Source: Excoecaria cochinchinensis (Eukaryota; Streptophyta; Magnoliopsida; Malpighiales; Euphorbiaceae). From it: DNA of 64,000 nucleotides. Positions within the stretch are counted from its first letter, which is position 1, and every line of letters starts with the position of its first letter. Of this stretch, positions 45,823 through 57,682 are shown piece by piece. Both the position numbers and the translations under genes were made by a program. The DNA lies in assembly GCA_947683425.1 (NCBI GenBank), contig CANTUQ010000346.1, positions 1 through 64,000 on the forward strand, written 5' to 3'. Under the pieces are notes generated by a model. It made no database searches, was not told the origin of the DNA, and saw only the letters and a program-made list of their open reading frames with translations.

Positions 45823-47579
45823 TACCCTTACATTAGGTAGGGTGCATACCAAAAAGAAAAAGAAATTGAATGAGACTGACGTGGAACAAATAGAATTTGG
45901 CTGACTAACTCCTTCTAGCTCTAAACCCAGGGAGGGCCAAGCTCTGCCTTGGTCCCGGGTAGAGGTATGAAGCGCTCGACTGAAAGGAGAGGGGAAAGCA
46001 AATAAAATTTCCTTGCTGGGAATAGCCTTCGTTGGCTGGAAAGCGGGTCAAGGTCTAAGGGCGAATCGAAGCAGTAAGGCGTGGGGGGTTCGGGGGGGTA
46101 TGCCCCCCGAGCTGTCTTGAATAAAAACCTAAAACCTGTTGGCTTTAGTGAAGCTCCCCCTTTTTTTCTCTCCTTTTCTTTTGCCCCTCTTTCTCTTTAA
46201 AGTAAAGCTGCTTCTTAGAGTTGGCTTTTGCAATTGCAATCTGTCTCTGTCTGGCTCCTCGCTTTGAACTTAAATAAGACCTTCTTTTGGTCGAGTGACT
46301 TCGTTCCTGGTCTTCCTATTCCCTTCGCTTCCCCAGCCGCTGCCTCTAAGGCCCAAGTACTTTTTTTGTTTGATCAAATGATTGATTTAGATTTGAAATT
46401 CCTCTTTACCAAGGGAAGAGAGCGTGGATCAGGTGTCCTCTTGGATGTTCCAAACCACCATCTTGGACTTCCAGAATTTGCTTCAGACAGAAAGTTTGGG
46501 ACTCAAAGTGTGCCGCAGGGAAAAACTTCAAAATGTGTCTTTTACGTAACTTGGATAGCTGAGTGGTCAATCCTGCACCAATCGTTGATGAGTTGTCTCG
46601 CTCGAAAGCTATAACCTGCCCCCCGAACTCGGTATCCATTCTGCCTGATGTTTCACTCCTCCGAAAGGCTATTGAAACAAGTCCTGATCCGAGACTTCTC
46701 TTAAGGGAAAACCAGAAAAACGGATTTCGAGCAGGGTCGTCTGCTGGCGTATTCATTCTTTTTCTTTATTATATTATGGCGCTTCCAAGTAGATGTTTTT
46801 TTTTTAGCACGCGTGCCTCCGTCCCCAAAAAAGTTTGATATTCCGTACATTTTGTCGTGGGTGCTACTAGAAATTCTTGTTATTCGACCGATTGATTCCC
46901 GGTTGATTGATTTGCATTTCCTTATGTAAAGTGGCCTCCGCCTGACTCGAGCCAACTAGAATCATAAGGTTAAGATAGGGCTAGGCTTTCTCTCATGGAC
47001 CTTTTTATATTATATTACGATATACGACCGTTCGCCTTTTCATCACTTTGGCCTGGAGCCAGTGTAGGGTGTAGGCTTGCTTCGCATAGGCTCGGGTCGG
47101 TGGTAACTAAATATAGAGAGAAGAAAATCCTTAGGTTGACCAAGGATAGGAAATCTACTCTATCTACTGATGCGGGAAAGGTTGTTGAGAAGGGGACATG
47201 TGATCAATTTGTTCTCCTTTCTAACCGATCCATTGCGTGTCACGTCGCCCTATCCATAGAGGATGAAGGCGTATGCTCAAGTCTAAAATCTTTCCTACCA
47301 ATCGTATAGTCAAGCTTGAGTGCCCCCCTTTTTGATGATCTTGTCACTTCTCTTAAACTATAGCTTCAAGCTACTATTGATGCAGGAACAAACCACTATA
47401 AATAGGTATCTCTACGCGTAAGAATGAATATATGATTAATTCAAATACATTAACCCGGCAAGAGTTGACCATGCAGGGGAAGTGACTAATGAGCGGGGTA
47501 CCTTAGCTTATGCCAGGTTTCAACCTTCCTTTAATAAGTCCCCCAAAAAAGCAAAAGAAGAAAGAAAAGAATTTCCTAG
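45823..47579. other. Spacer upstream of ORF cluster
   Basis: Holds the GC hairpin at 46088-46113 and overlapping frames of 128 codons (46228-46614, +) and 116 codons (46406-46756, minus) without recognised domains. These share the same DNA, so at most one could be real. Confidence 0.45.
46088..46113. repeat. GC-rich hairpin upstream of the three-ORF cluster
   Basis: TCGGGGGG at 46090-46097 pairs exactly with CCCCCCGA at 46103-46110 around a 5-nt loop GTATG. Two to three further pairs (with G-U wobbles) extend it to about 46113. It stands about 270 nt before the first ATG of the minus-strand ORF cluster. Confidence 0.75.
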
Positions 47580-48040
47580 TTCTTTGACCCAATACCTGCT
47601 GAATGGGAATTGTTTGACGACTTGATGAAGATGTGCTTGTGGTCGAAATTCTTCCACCATGGAAGATGTACTTTGATGGTGCTGCTCATCAAGAGGGAGC
47701 TGGAGTCCTCTTTCTTACTTCTGAAGGAGAAGTGCTGCCGCACTCCTTCACCTTGTCGAAACCTTGTTCCAATAATCTCGCAGAGTACCAAGCCCTCATA
47801 CTTGACTTGAGATGGCTGTGGATTTGAAAGAGTTGCAACTCTTATGGAGATTTGAAATTGGTGCTCAATCAACTCCTTGGTAATTATTCAGTTAAAAAGC
47901 CTGACCTGAATTGATTCCATACTATAATTACGCAAACAAAAAGGCTTATTGGGTGGCTTGGTGATGTGACCATAGAGCATGTCCCAAGAAAAAAAATAGA
48001 CAAGCAGATGCCCTTGCAAGACGCTCAAGATCTATAGCTG
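47580..48040 (+). pseudogene. Ty3/gypsy RNase H remnant
   Basis: PPWKMYFDGAAHQEGAG at about 47654-47704 holds the first catalytic Asp of RNase H, and CSNNLAEYQALILDL at about 47768-47812 holds the catalytic Glu. A further block, IEHVPRKK, and in the next frame QADALARRSRS, closes the domain near 48030. Several frameshifts and a stop interrupt it. The RT that should precede is absent. Confidence 0.8.
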
Positions 48041-50652
48041 CTTGGCTTGGTTGGAATGCTTGCTTTGGGGCAGAAAGGCCAGGCTTTGAAAATAGTTACT
48101 CTAGCCTACGTCGAGCAAGAGTTTGCTTCCTTTCCCTAGCAGGGTCAGAATTTACCTACATCCGCTCACTTACCAGCTTAAGAAGAACTAGCAGGGTGAT
48201 ATCCTTCCTTTGATGCTTGGCTATGGACTGGTAAGAACCCGGATAAGACTGAAAAGTGAAAGCCAATTCCGAAAGGATAAGTCAGAGATCGACTAAGAAC
48301 TACTTTCTTAGCTGCAATAGCGGAACCGGTTAAGGATTTAGCTTCTGAAAACCTTCTTGACCAACTTAGCCGGATCTCTGCTATAATATAACAGGTAAAA
48401 GCTCTGGCTAAGCCCTCAATCAAGACTTGAGAAATTGCATCTATCACAATCCAAGTCCTCCCCTTTTTTAGTAAGAGGGGCTAGCTTCTCTGGATCTTTA
48501 CTTGGTGAGTCAGGGTACCCTTAAGGTAATCCTGAGGCGATCCCCTGCCTTAGCCTTTGCTTTCCTATTCTCCCCTCTTGGGGAAGATTAGATCCTTAGT
48601 CCTCTCCTCCCTTCGACCAAGTCCTGTGCTTTGGCACAGTATGAGGATGAGGCTCACTTCTGACTTATAACCCTATATTCAAAGGACTGAGCTGCCGAAA
48701 ATGACCTACTGGGAATCAACTCGAACTTATAGGAAGGTAGGACCATTAGGACGGAGACATCGAGGCAAATAAGAAGAGCCTCATATTCTATTCAGAAAGA
48801 TTCTCGGTGCATAAAGTTAAAGACTAGACCTCGCCCTTTGCTCTAATAGTAAGCACAGGAAGAAGCAAGCATCAATCAATCAATTCGATTTCTTTCTATT
48901 TTTAAGTACACCAAACGCTTAACGCTCCTTGGGATTCTTATTACAGTGAGAACCCCATTTCACTAATCGCCAGGGAGGACAGAAGTTCTCCAATTCGCAT
49001 GTCTTACTCAAAATCGATAGATAGGTTGGTAGAGAGGGGGAATTGCATGATATGACCAACGAGAAGAAGGCCTTTGGAAAGCCCCTTGTGGGAGGGGAGG
49101 TGAGGCGCGTAGAAGGTCTCATTATCTTAACAAGACGGTACAACGGTACACAAGACAGGATTTTCTTTTCGGCTTCCGATCGAGGAAAGGCTTAGAATCA
49201 ATGCTTTTACCGGTAATGTCGAATCTAAGAACGTATTGGTGCCTTCTCCGGGATTTATTAAAACTTACATAAGGTATGACTGGTCTGTAACTTACCCTAG
49301 ATCCGCTGGATTTTTGCTCTTGTTTGCCTCCTTTGAGTTTTGTTCAGGAGATGAGGATGGGGTTGGCACTTAAACAAGAGGAATGAATTCAAAAAGGCTT
49401 GATTTACACAGGGGCAGCAGGGCTTATAACTGTTCTTACACTACCTGGAAGCGCTTTTTTTTTCTACCACTGTATGGAAGTAGGATTGGTACTGCAACTC
49501 GCTCGCATGCACCCACATCCAAGAAAAAAAAGGGGGTATGCTTAAAACAGGAAATACCAGGGGGGGCTTCACCTGGACTGCGAAAGAAGAAGCTGGCTTG
49601 ATCACAGGCTAGCTGAAACTACTTTTCATTTAGAGTCAGTGTATATATCAACTTAAGAGCTATCTTAAGTCAAAGTAAATGCATATTTAATGCTAATAGC
49701 TCGGCTAGATCGCCATCAAAAGAAACTGCCACTGGAAAAAGAAGGGGTTTACCCTAGCAATCCAAAGGACTCGAGGTGAAGAGATTTGTTAGAAAGGGTT
49801 TAAGACCGGCCAACCCTTGTAAGGGATTCTCTTATAACTGGATGATTTGAACAAGATTTTCTCATCTTATGATTGAAGAAGCTTTATCACTAGCACTAGC
49901 TGGAAGGGCACTTTTGTTGGATCGAAAAACTTGGCTGGCCTACTGGTTTAACTTACTGATCTTTTCTTTTTGAACTTGAAGCTTGGACTCTGTTGCAGGA
50001 AGGATTGGAGTTCCATACCATGAAAAAGATTGAAATGGGACCAGGAAAACAACTGAGCAAGATAGATGCCACTAAACTAGCGGCTGCCATAAAGAGTGAA
50101 AAGAATTCGGAGTAGTTCAAATAGAAGTAAACAGTTCAACTTATCCCAACCCGGAAAGACTCTTTTTAATTAAGCTTAAGAGAATGTCCCAGCTTGGTCT
50201 TAAGGTAGTGAAGTGAGCCATTAAATTAGCTCTGCTAAGGAATAAAGCATCCAATCCGATAAGAGCATCAAATACGAATCACGTTGGAGACGGGAGAAAG
50301 AGCGTAGTAGTAAAGGAAGAGCCCACTTGCGTACTCCAAAGTTGAAACTGATCCTAGTTCTTGGCACTGGGAAGATCTCCTATAGGGTAAGGAGGAATAG
50401 ACGGAATTATACCAGAAGTCTAGGCCCCTTTTTCGTAGTTAGTCTGGTACCAAGAATGGTGGAATAAGTTTGAAGGTAATCTCGTATTCTAAAAAAGAAA
50501 ATCCTGTTATTAAAATAGCTTGCCTTTCCTGCTTCAAGGCGTTGGGTTGCTTTAGAGAATGCGTTTTCTAATTCGTTAACAGAGGAAGAAAGCATAGGCA
50601 ATCAATCCAATCGGGTAGAAAGCTATGAATGTAGAGAAAAAGGGGAAACCAT

Positions 50653-50687
50653 GACGAAGGGTCGTACACATCAGTGAACGGAAGGAA
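50653..50687. repeat. Dispersed repeat, copy 1 (35 bp)
   Basis: This segment begins GACGAAGGGTC and ends GAACGGAAGGAA. It recurs at 54811-54841 in the same orientation, where four bases (GTAC or an equivalent placement) are missing. Confidence 0.85.
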
Positions 50688-51268
50688 AGGGGGTGACGGG
50701 ACCAGACAAGGGCTAGTCTTGCAAAGTATAAAGCAGTTCACAAAATTCGGCAAGGGGCAAAGCAAAGCGCCAAGGCAAGAAGGAAGGCAGACAAAAGTCG
50801 GATTATGGGAACATTCCCCACCCTCAGCCCTTAACTCGGAACTAAACCCTTTGGGTTCAAGCGTCAATCTATGTTTTGTTAATATATATAGTAATTGGTT
50901 AGCTAACGTTTGGGAAAGCAAGGATTAGGGTAGGAAAGATGCTAATTCCTCTAAAAAAGCATATGAGCTGATCGAGGCAGAAAGCTAGCTAAGGCACCTC
51001 GGGGGTAAGACTGACTTGCTTCTTGCTCCGAAAACATCGACATAGGAGCAGAAGGCCAGCCAAGGAATAGAATAAGCTGTGGGAATAAGCGGTGTTGGAG
51101 GCATTACCGTTGCTACTGCTCTCGTACGAGTAGGAGCTGTGAACCTGTCAGAAAAACCAGTAGCCGGTCTTGCATATAAAGAAGATGGCATCTCATGGGA
51201 TGAGTGCTTTTCTTCGTCATCCGATTCCTCTCCTGATTACTTTTCTTTATTGCAATTTCTTCTTTTAC

Positions 51269-51292
51269 TCCTTTACGGATAAGGAATTACCG
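51269..51292. repeat. Dispersed 24-bp repeat, copy 2
   Basis: An exact direct copy of 5322-5345, 45.9 kb away. The surrounding sequence is unrelated on both sides. Confidence 0.9.
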
Positions 51293-53005
51293 GTCTTGGG
51301 AATGAAGCCAACTATTAGTTCAAACGGAATTCAAGACATTAAAGGAAGGGGCATTAGTAAGGATATCCCTGAGGAGGACAAATGGACAGATGTTCGCAAG
51401 AAATGGGGTTGTGACAGTGCCACTAGATAGTAAACTAGGGCTTAGGCTTACTTCATCCGCAGCAAGAGAATATGCTGTGAGGGAATCAATGTCAATAGAC
51501 TGTTTGCGGGAAGTATAGCATGAATTATCATAGGCTGCAGGCCAAGACAAGACGGATCTGCCTTCAAGATCAAAAGCCTTTTTCTTTTTAAGACACTGAT
51601 GCTAATGCCAACTATACCGAGCAGCAAATACTTCCTCAGGTGAAAAAAGCGGTCTTGATACCGAAGAGCCTACAATTCGTCCCTAATGGACGAGGCAATG
51701 AAATTCTTACGATACGAACGGGAAAGATGTGCAGCACAGAAGTAGCTGCTATCGAATGCCCTGCTATTCTTTTCGGCAACGGCAATAAGACGTCGAAGGT
51801 TTGAAGGAAGAATCCGCAATGCTTTGACATTCCTTTTCAAATAGGTTGTTGCCCAGTTAGTCCAATACTACAGATAGTCACGAGCACAGAAGAAGAAGAT
51901 GGAATCGAATACGGTGTTAATGAATTTCCTGAAGTGAAGCAAGGAACTGAAAGAATTGACCTTAAATCTACTCTTAGATAGGCTGTTCGGGAAGAAGGAA
52001 CAGTTCGGGATTAAGCTTCTTTACCTAATATGTCCATCATCGAATACGACGCTGGTGGTATCCTATACTAACATAGAAGAAATGAAGAAATGCCGCATCC
52101 GCTTGAAACGAATAGGCTCTTTGCCTCTTTTCCACGAAAGAAAGGATGCCAGTTTCTATTGAATCTCTTGCTAGCCTTGTGAAAGATTTTCTAAGTGTTC
52201 AATCAGACGATGTTTGAAAGAAGGACGTAACCAGTGCTAGTTGAATCAGCCCTAACTCTTCTCCGAGTCGGTGTAAAAGTAAGCGCTCTTTCCCTACCCG
52301 CTCTTACTGCTCGAGTAGGAGTTCTTGGAGATGAAAAGAGAGGAATGAGATGCAGCGCTTAGGTCCCTCTCGTCTTCTGCACCGGCTACTGGTAGAGCTC
52401 CTGGGAAAAGAAGAAGGTATATACCAAAAGATGATATGCCAAGAGCAGATGTTTTCAAAATTAGTCAAAGAAGATCTTTTTGAAGCGGTTATTACCACAG
52501 CGGATGCTAACACTGGACTTGCTCGCATCTCTCTCAAGAGTCAAAAGAAATCCCCTATTCGCTGCCCTTTCTTGGTCACCAAGCATTCGTTCAGAGGAGA
52601 GGTCCACTTTGATAGTCATAAAGGCCCCTTCCCTCTTTTCTTTCTAAAGCTATCCATTCTTTTCAGGTCCTGTCGAACCAGGAGATCAATTCGTCATCTC
52701 TAAATGAAAAATTATGATAAATTGGATAAGCGGTTTTAACAAGGATTGAAGCTGCTTCAGTAGATTGCTGAGAATAATGAATAAAATTCACACGCTGCTC
52801 ATGAACCAAAACAAAAGTAGATTTCTATTTTATCTTTCCTTTGTCAACCAGTGCTTTATGAAGGGATTAACCTGATTGATCTATTCTTGCCCTTCTCTCG
52901 CCACGTGAAAGCTATAGAAATAAGTACCATAATATTTTCCTTAAACTGCGCTAATGATAGGAAAGAAAACCTCAGAGGCTTGCTGAATAAGTAAGTTTCT
53001 TTTAT

Positions 53006-53039
53006 ATTTACATATAGAATTTATTTACATATAGAATTT
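53006..53039. repeat. Tandem duplication, 17 bp x 2
   Basis: ATTTACATATAGAATTT is repeated exactly at 53006-53022 and 53023-53039. Confidence 0.95.
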
Positions 53040-53958
53040 GGACAAAATCTTCTATTGTAAGAGTTGTTTTTAGTAATTGTATGTAATGGAATAGAGTCTT
53101 AATATGAACGATAGGCCTTAATGAATGGAGAGGCATTCGCAATTGAAAGGATGTATTGCTTAGTGCTTGCACTAAGGAAAGAAAGTACAACTTCAACGGG
53201 GAATTTGAGTCAATCAATTTCTTCCTCATTCCGCCACCAATCTATCATGACCGTCTTCTTTCTTTTCTTTCTATTAGGGATGTCTTCGCTCGCCTATGGA
53301 ACCGTTTCCGTAACTGGTAAGGCCTGCTGGCCTGGGCGGCTCGGTTCGGCCGAGCCTGTGGGCGTGGTGTTTTGTCCGTAGTTGGATCGGCAAATCTATT
53401 GGCGATTTGCCTTGCTTGGCAACAAGTTTGAAACCGAACGAATTCCTTACAGCAGTAGCCATAGTAGTAGCTGGCAGTAGGAAAAGTTGCAAAATAGACT
53501 GAATTAGTCTTTTTGGGGATCAAGATCTTTGTGACTCTGCAGAACTTAACTTTTCTTAGAGGATCAGCACGGCAGTCTCATTCCGGCTTGGAATGGCGAA
53601 GGCTAGATTTCATGGACCAGGTTGCCACTATTACCCTACACGAAGCGCACTCACGGTCATTAGTCTGGTTAGCTCTTCCTGATAGGCTGAAAAGGATGAA
53701 AGCCCGGGTCAGGAAAGCGACCTTAATCAGTCTATTTCCTCTCCTTTTATGGAATCGTTGATACATATGTTACGATGCCTTCGGATGAGGGAGGCGAGAA
53801 AACCCGGATAGCTTTGGTGGCAGGATATGACTCTCTTGATGGGCCGAATGGTGAAGTGATCTGCCAGTCGCAGATCGCGATATATCTGGCGAAGAAGTAG
53901 AAGTGGAGCCCCAACCCCGGCAAACAGCCTTTCCACCTTCCCTTCCTTCCTCAACCCC

Positions 53959-54186
53959 TTACTCAACATAGGGCCCACTACTCATGCCTTTTTTGGTCTG
54001 ATTCGATAGGGATCTGGATGAGCCCCTTACTAAAAAGGGCTTCAGCCCCAACCGATCCACCATCTCCGTGGACGCTATGTTATCCGAACTCCCAGCATCA
54101 ATGAGCCTCTTTGCACTGGCCAATTCCGACATAGATTCGGAATACAGCCTTCCGTATCCTCCTCCTTTCTGCTGACGTTGGCTCAC
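53959..54186 (-). pseudogene. Ty3/gypsy aspartyl protease-like remnant
   Basis: The minus strand reads KRLIDAGSSDNIASTEMVDR followed by LGLKPF, which resembles the gypsy protease block (LIDSGSSxNIIS). The active site is DAGS. Position after the RT remnant shows rearrangement. Moderate confidence because only one block is preserved. Confidence 0.55.
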
Positions 54187-54299
54187 GTTTTTTGGCTTCC
54201 TATAACAACCCCCCTAGGTTGTGGCAACTTTCTACTCCTCCTGAGCTGTCTTGCCGTATCTAAAATGGCTTAGAGCATCCGGCTTCACCACTGCTGCCT

Positions 54300-54555
54300 G
54301 CTCTCTCCTTCTTCGGCACTTCCCAGTCCACAACAGACCTGATCTTCTCTTGATCCATCTGAATCACACCCTTGCTGATCCAATGGCCAAGAAATAGCAC
54401 TTTCGTCTGAGCACCGTTTCACGTACAGCTTCTTTTCCTGCTACACCCGGAACACTGTACTCAGGGTTCCAAACCTCCAGTGAGTGACTATATATGATTA
54501 TGTCATCGAGGTTTTCCACTACAAACTGGTCAAGGTAAGGGTTTGAGTTTTCCAT
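54300..54555 (-). pseudogene. Ty3/gypsy reverse transcriptase remnant
   Basis: From 54555 the minus strand reads PYLDQFVVENLDDIIIYSHS followed by LEVWNPEY. The catalytic box usually reads YLDD; here it is NLDD. KCYFLAIGS and, after a frameshift, ISKGVIQMDQEKIRSVVDWE follow, which are the next RT blocks. A protease piece lies downstream on the same strand, the reverse of the normal order. Confidence 0.8.
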
Positions 54556-57498
54556 TTAAGTGCGGAACAAGACCTGAATTAGGACGATATTCATAGATCA
54601 GTTACTCTTTGTGTACGTTATGGAATCTCCACTCCATGTTGAAAGCTCATGCTCTATTGCTATTTTTTGAATATGGTTACCTTCTTTTGCTAAGGAAACC
54701 CCTTCTTTATATGTTTAAGGAACCGGAGGGCTACCAGTGGTGGTTACCCCAATGAGGGGCTGAATATCAGTACTCAGATGGCACTTCAACACAGAGTATA
54801 GCGCTACCTTGACGAAGGGTCACATCAGTGAACGGAAGGAACTCCTGTGCTGTGCTTCAATGGAATGACTGACCGCGAAGAAAAGATAAGATATATCGGC
54901 TGTATTGATTTGCATAACTCGCACACCTTTACTACATAAAGATTCCTTCTTGCTTGAATGAATCCTTAACTTGACGAATCCTGAAAAATGAAAAAGGGCA
55001 GGTCCTAGTCTTCCTATTCTGCAACTACTAGCTCAGCCTTCCTGGAGACTCTGTATGGCATAAGTTTGATTCTTCCTCAAGTGCATGTATTTCACCTTTT
55101 CTTTTGTAAGAAAGAGGAAGGAATGGATGAAAGCCCGATGCTGGGAAGATTGAGAGTTTTGGTTCCGGATCTCCGGAATGAATGAACGGATTTCGAGGTT
55201 GGCTGAAGGCCTTCTTGCCTGCCTTTCGACGCGGATTCCTCTTTTTCATAACCAAAAATAGCAACCATTTCCCTTTCTCCTCCTCCTCGATCGTTCCGAT
55301 GATTTGCCCCCTCTAGGAGCAGATATTTATCTTGATGGAAATGCCGCCTATCCACTTTGCCGAGATTGGACCCTTTTCTCTGTCTGAAGGAAGCTTAGCT
55401 GAATCGCCTTGCGGCCGGAACTGAGGACATTTAGTATTCCGGTTTAAAAGGCTTAGCAAGCTCCATATCGACATACGTTACAACAAGTGGGATTCGATCG
55501 GAAGTCATCTCATCTCTTTCCAACCAACTTGCTCAAACTTAGATAAACGACTCCACGGATTATCTTTCCTCCTACCGGTATGCTAGAAGTCCGCTAGGAG
55601 GGTTTTTTCGCTAAGAAGTCGTTTTTGTGTTGAATTTGACCTGGTAGTGTAAACCTATCTTCGTTGAATAGAGGAAAACCGGGGCGGTCTCGTATATAAA
55701 GATAAAGAAAGAGACTGCTTTTCGATTTTAGGAGTTCTATTTCCCTATCCGCTCTTTGCAGGTGCAGATGAAGAAGAAGGCTCGAGCTCGATAATAGCTC
55801 CTTTCTTTTAGGTCTTGCCGCTGTCATCTTTTCTCTGAAGCTGGGATTGGACCGGCTTTCCCTTCTTAACCAGGCTCAAGGGAAGTGAAAGAAGCCTTGG
55901 TGCATAGCGAAAGTTAGTTCTTCCTTACTCTAACAAGTAAGTGATAAAAACCTTTTCATTTAAGTGTAAAGGTACCAAAGATTGATGCCCGAGATCCTAC
56001 CCGAAGGAGAAAGGGAAAACGAAGAAGACAGTGTCGGGGCATCGATAATGATTTGAAGCGGCTGGCATTGAGTGGTACCATACATCACCCCCTTCCCTTA
56101 TAATAGCGAAACTCAACAAGGTTCAACGTGAGGGCTTTAAGGCGCATTAATCAGGCTTTGAAGGTCACACAAGACGGCTATTCGACCGACAAAACGTAGG
56201 AATTAGTGCGTGCTGGAAAATGGGATTTTCTTTCTAAGTGAAGGGCAGGAGAAAGAGTCTTGCATCTATCTCGAGTTGCTCCCTTGAGCGATCTACCCTT
56301 GGTTTTGTGACGTCGAGTTTGTTCTATTTTCTTAGCTCGGGCTCCTATCAAGCTTGGCTTCGCGCATGATAACGGCATTATTGGGGAAGGAAGTCGCTCG
56401 CTAGTGCACCTCGCCCAAGGTTCACGTCGCTAAGTCAATTCATGCTTCGACGCCACTCCCGCCTCGTGTTTTTGACAGAGTGTTGTGCCATACTCATACT
56501 TCGAGAATGACACGGTTCGGAGGAGCTATAACTCATTTGGGTGAAAGCTCCTTCTTTCAATCCCGTAGAGAAGCCTGGAAGAATTGATTGAGAATAACAA
56601 GACGATTGACCAATTGAATTATCTTAAAAGACATCATGCCCTAGACGCGAAGGTGAGTAAGAGACCCAGGTGAATTCTGCGAAGATAGAAGAGCGGACTT
56701 CTGAGAAGACTGGAAGCCTATAAATAATAGGAATAGCGAACTTCCACCTCATCCTTCTTGGTCTATATATTTCCTATTCGTAACGACCCCGACCTTGCGT
56801 CAGGGATACCAACACAGACTATACAGGCGAGCCCGGCCTTAAGGTAAAATTACAAATACCCCTTCCCTTTCCCTTCTCCGATATAAAATAGGAATATCAT
56901 TTTATACTATAAATCAAACTTTATAGTAGGAAGATAGAACATCGGAGATCTTGTTTTGCTAGCTTGTGCATACAATAAAAGCACTCCCTTAAAGAGCTTT
57001 CAGTCCTAAAAAAAGAACTTCCACCTCGGACCCACTTCGCTCGAGTCACAAGAGGAGTGAGTAAGCCGCTCGTGTCAATTGCATAAGTGATGCCCGACAT
57101 CGCTGATGGAGTCTTCAATCCTTATAAGCTTCCGGCATAGTCCAGGGTCCTCCTGAATATTCTCGCAGGGTGGGGTCACCTCTCTCTTAATGGAAACTTA
57201 AAACTCGAAAGGCTTGACGAGGAAGGTGCCTATCGCGCCAAGTCAGCTCACTCTTGTCCAGTAAACATTCTGAGTAGAGAAAAAGATCCTATGCAGAGCT
57301 CCTCAACAATTGCATAGAATAATAAGAAAATTCTAAGTCTAAGATAAACAAAGGCTTAGAACACCCTACATTCATTCTTAGATTGAAATTCATTCTTAGT
57401 ATGGCTGCTGGTCTAGCGATCCCTACTAGCATAGCTAGGAGCCAAGCCTGCCTGCTGAAGACCGTAACGTAAGTAACTTAGTGCAAGATAGTTTGAAA
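54556..57498. other. Gene-free stretch upstream of nad2
   Basis: No recognised coding sequence. It includes repeat copy 54811-54841. The last 100 bases probably hold the nad2 5' UTR, with a weak CGTA-type promoter box at 57468-57476. Confidence 0.5.
54811..54841. repeat. Dispersed repeat, copy 2 (31 bp, 4-bp deletion)
   Basis: Matches 50653-50687 apart from a 4-base gap. Flanks are unrelated. Confidence 0.85.
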
Positions 57499-57529
57499 AT
57501 GAAAGCAGAATTCGTTCGCATCCTCCCAC

Positions 57530-57682
57530 ATGTTCAATCTTTTTTTAGCGGTTTCTCCAGAGATCTTTATCATTAATGCAACCTCCATTTTGCTCATTCA
57601 TGGAGTTCTATTTAGTACCTCTAAGAAAGATGATTATCCGCCCTTAGTCAGTAATGTGGCTTGGCTTGGATTACTTAGTGTT
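57530..57682 (+). CDS. nad2: NADH dehydrogenase subunit 2, exon 1 (5' part of nad2)
   Basis: This exon encodes the N-terminus of subunit ND2 of respiratory complex I, a membrane protein of the proton-pumping arm. The 51 codons from ATG 57530 give MFNLFLAVSPEIFIINAT and continue to WLGLLSV at the splice junction, which matches the angiosperm ND2 N-terminus. Its 153-nt length equals the usual exon 1. Serine codons at 57554-57556 (TCT) and 57584-57586 (TCC) stand where the family has Phe, so C-to-U editing at 57555 and 57585 is expected. Many plants have an 11-codon extension starting MKAEF. Here it is readable from ATG 57499 but is 2 nt out of frame with the exon, so I chose ATG 57530. A CGTAAGTAA box at 57468-57476 resembles the CRTA plant mitochondrial promoter core, but only weakly. 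Exon 2 follows after one intron; exons 3-5 are outside the window. Confidence 0.95.

Larger units (their letters stand above)
48041..53958. other. 5.9-kb gene-free stretch
   Basis: Short frames only (117 codons at 50568-50921 minus and 52350-52703 plus). Contains the dispersed repeats at 50653 and 51269 and the tandem at 53006. An 8-bp hairpin lies at 53389-53411. Confidence 0.5.

Noticed and set aside
46228..46756. Overlapping 128- and 116-codon frames on opposite strands
   Set aside because: No recognised homology. Open in both directions, as expected from biased composition.
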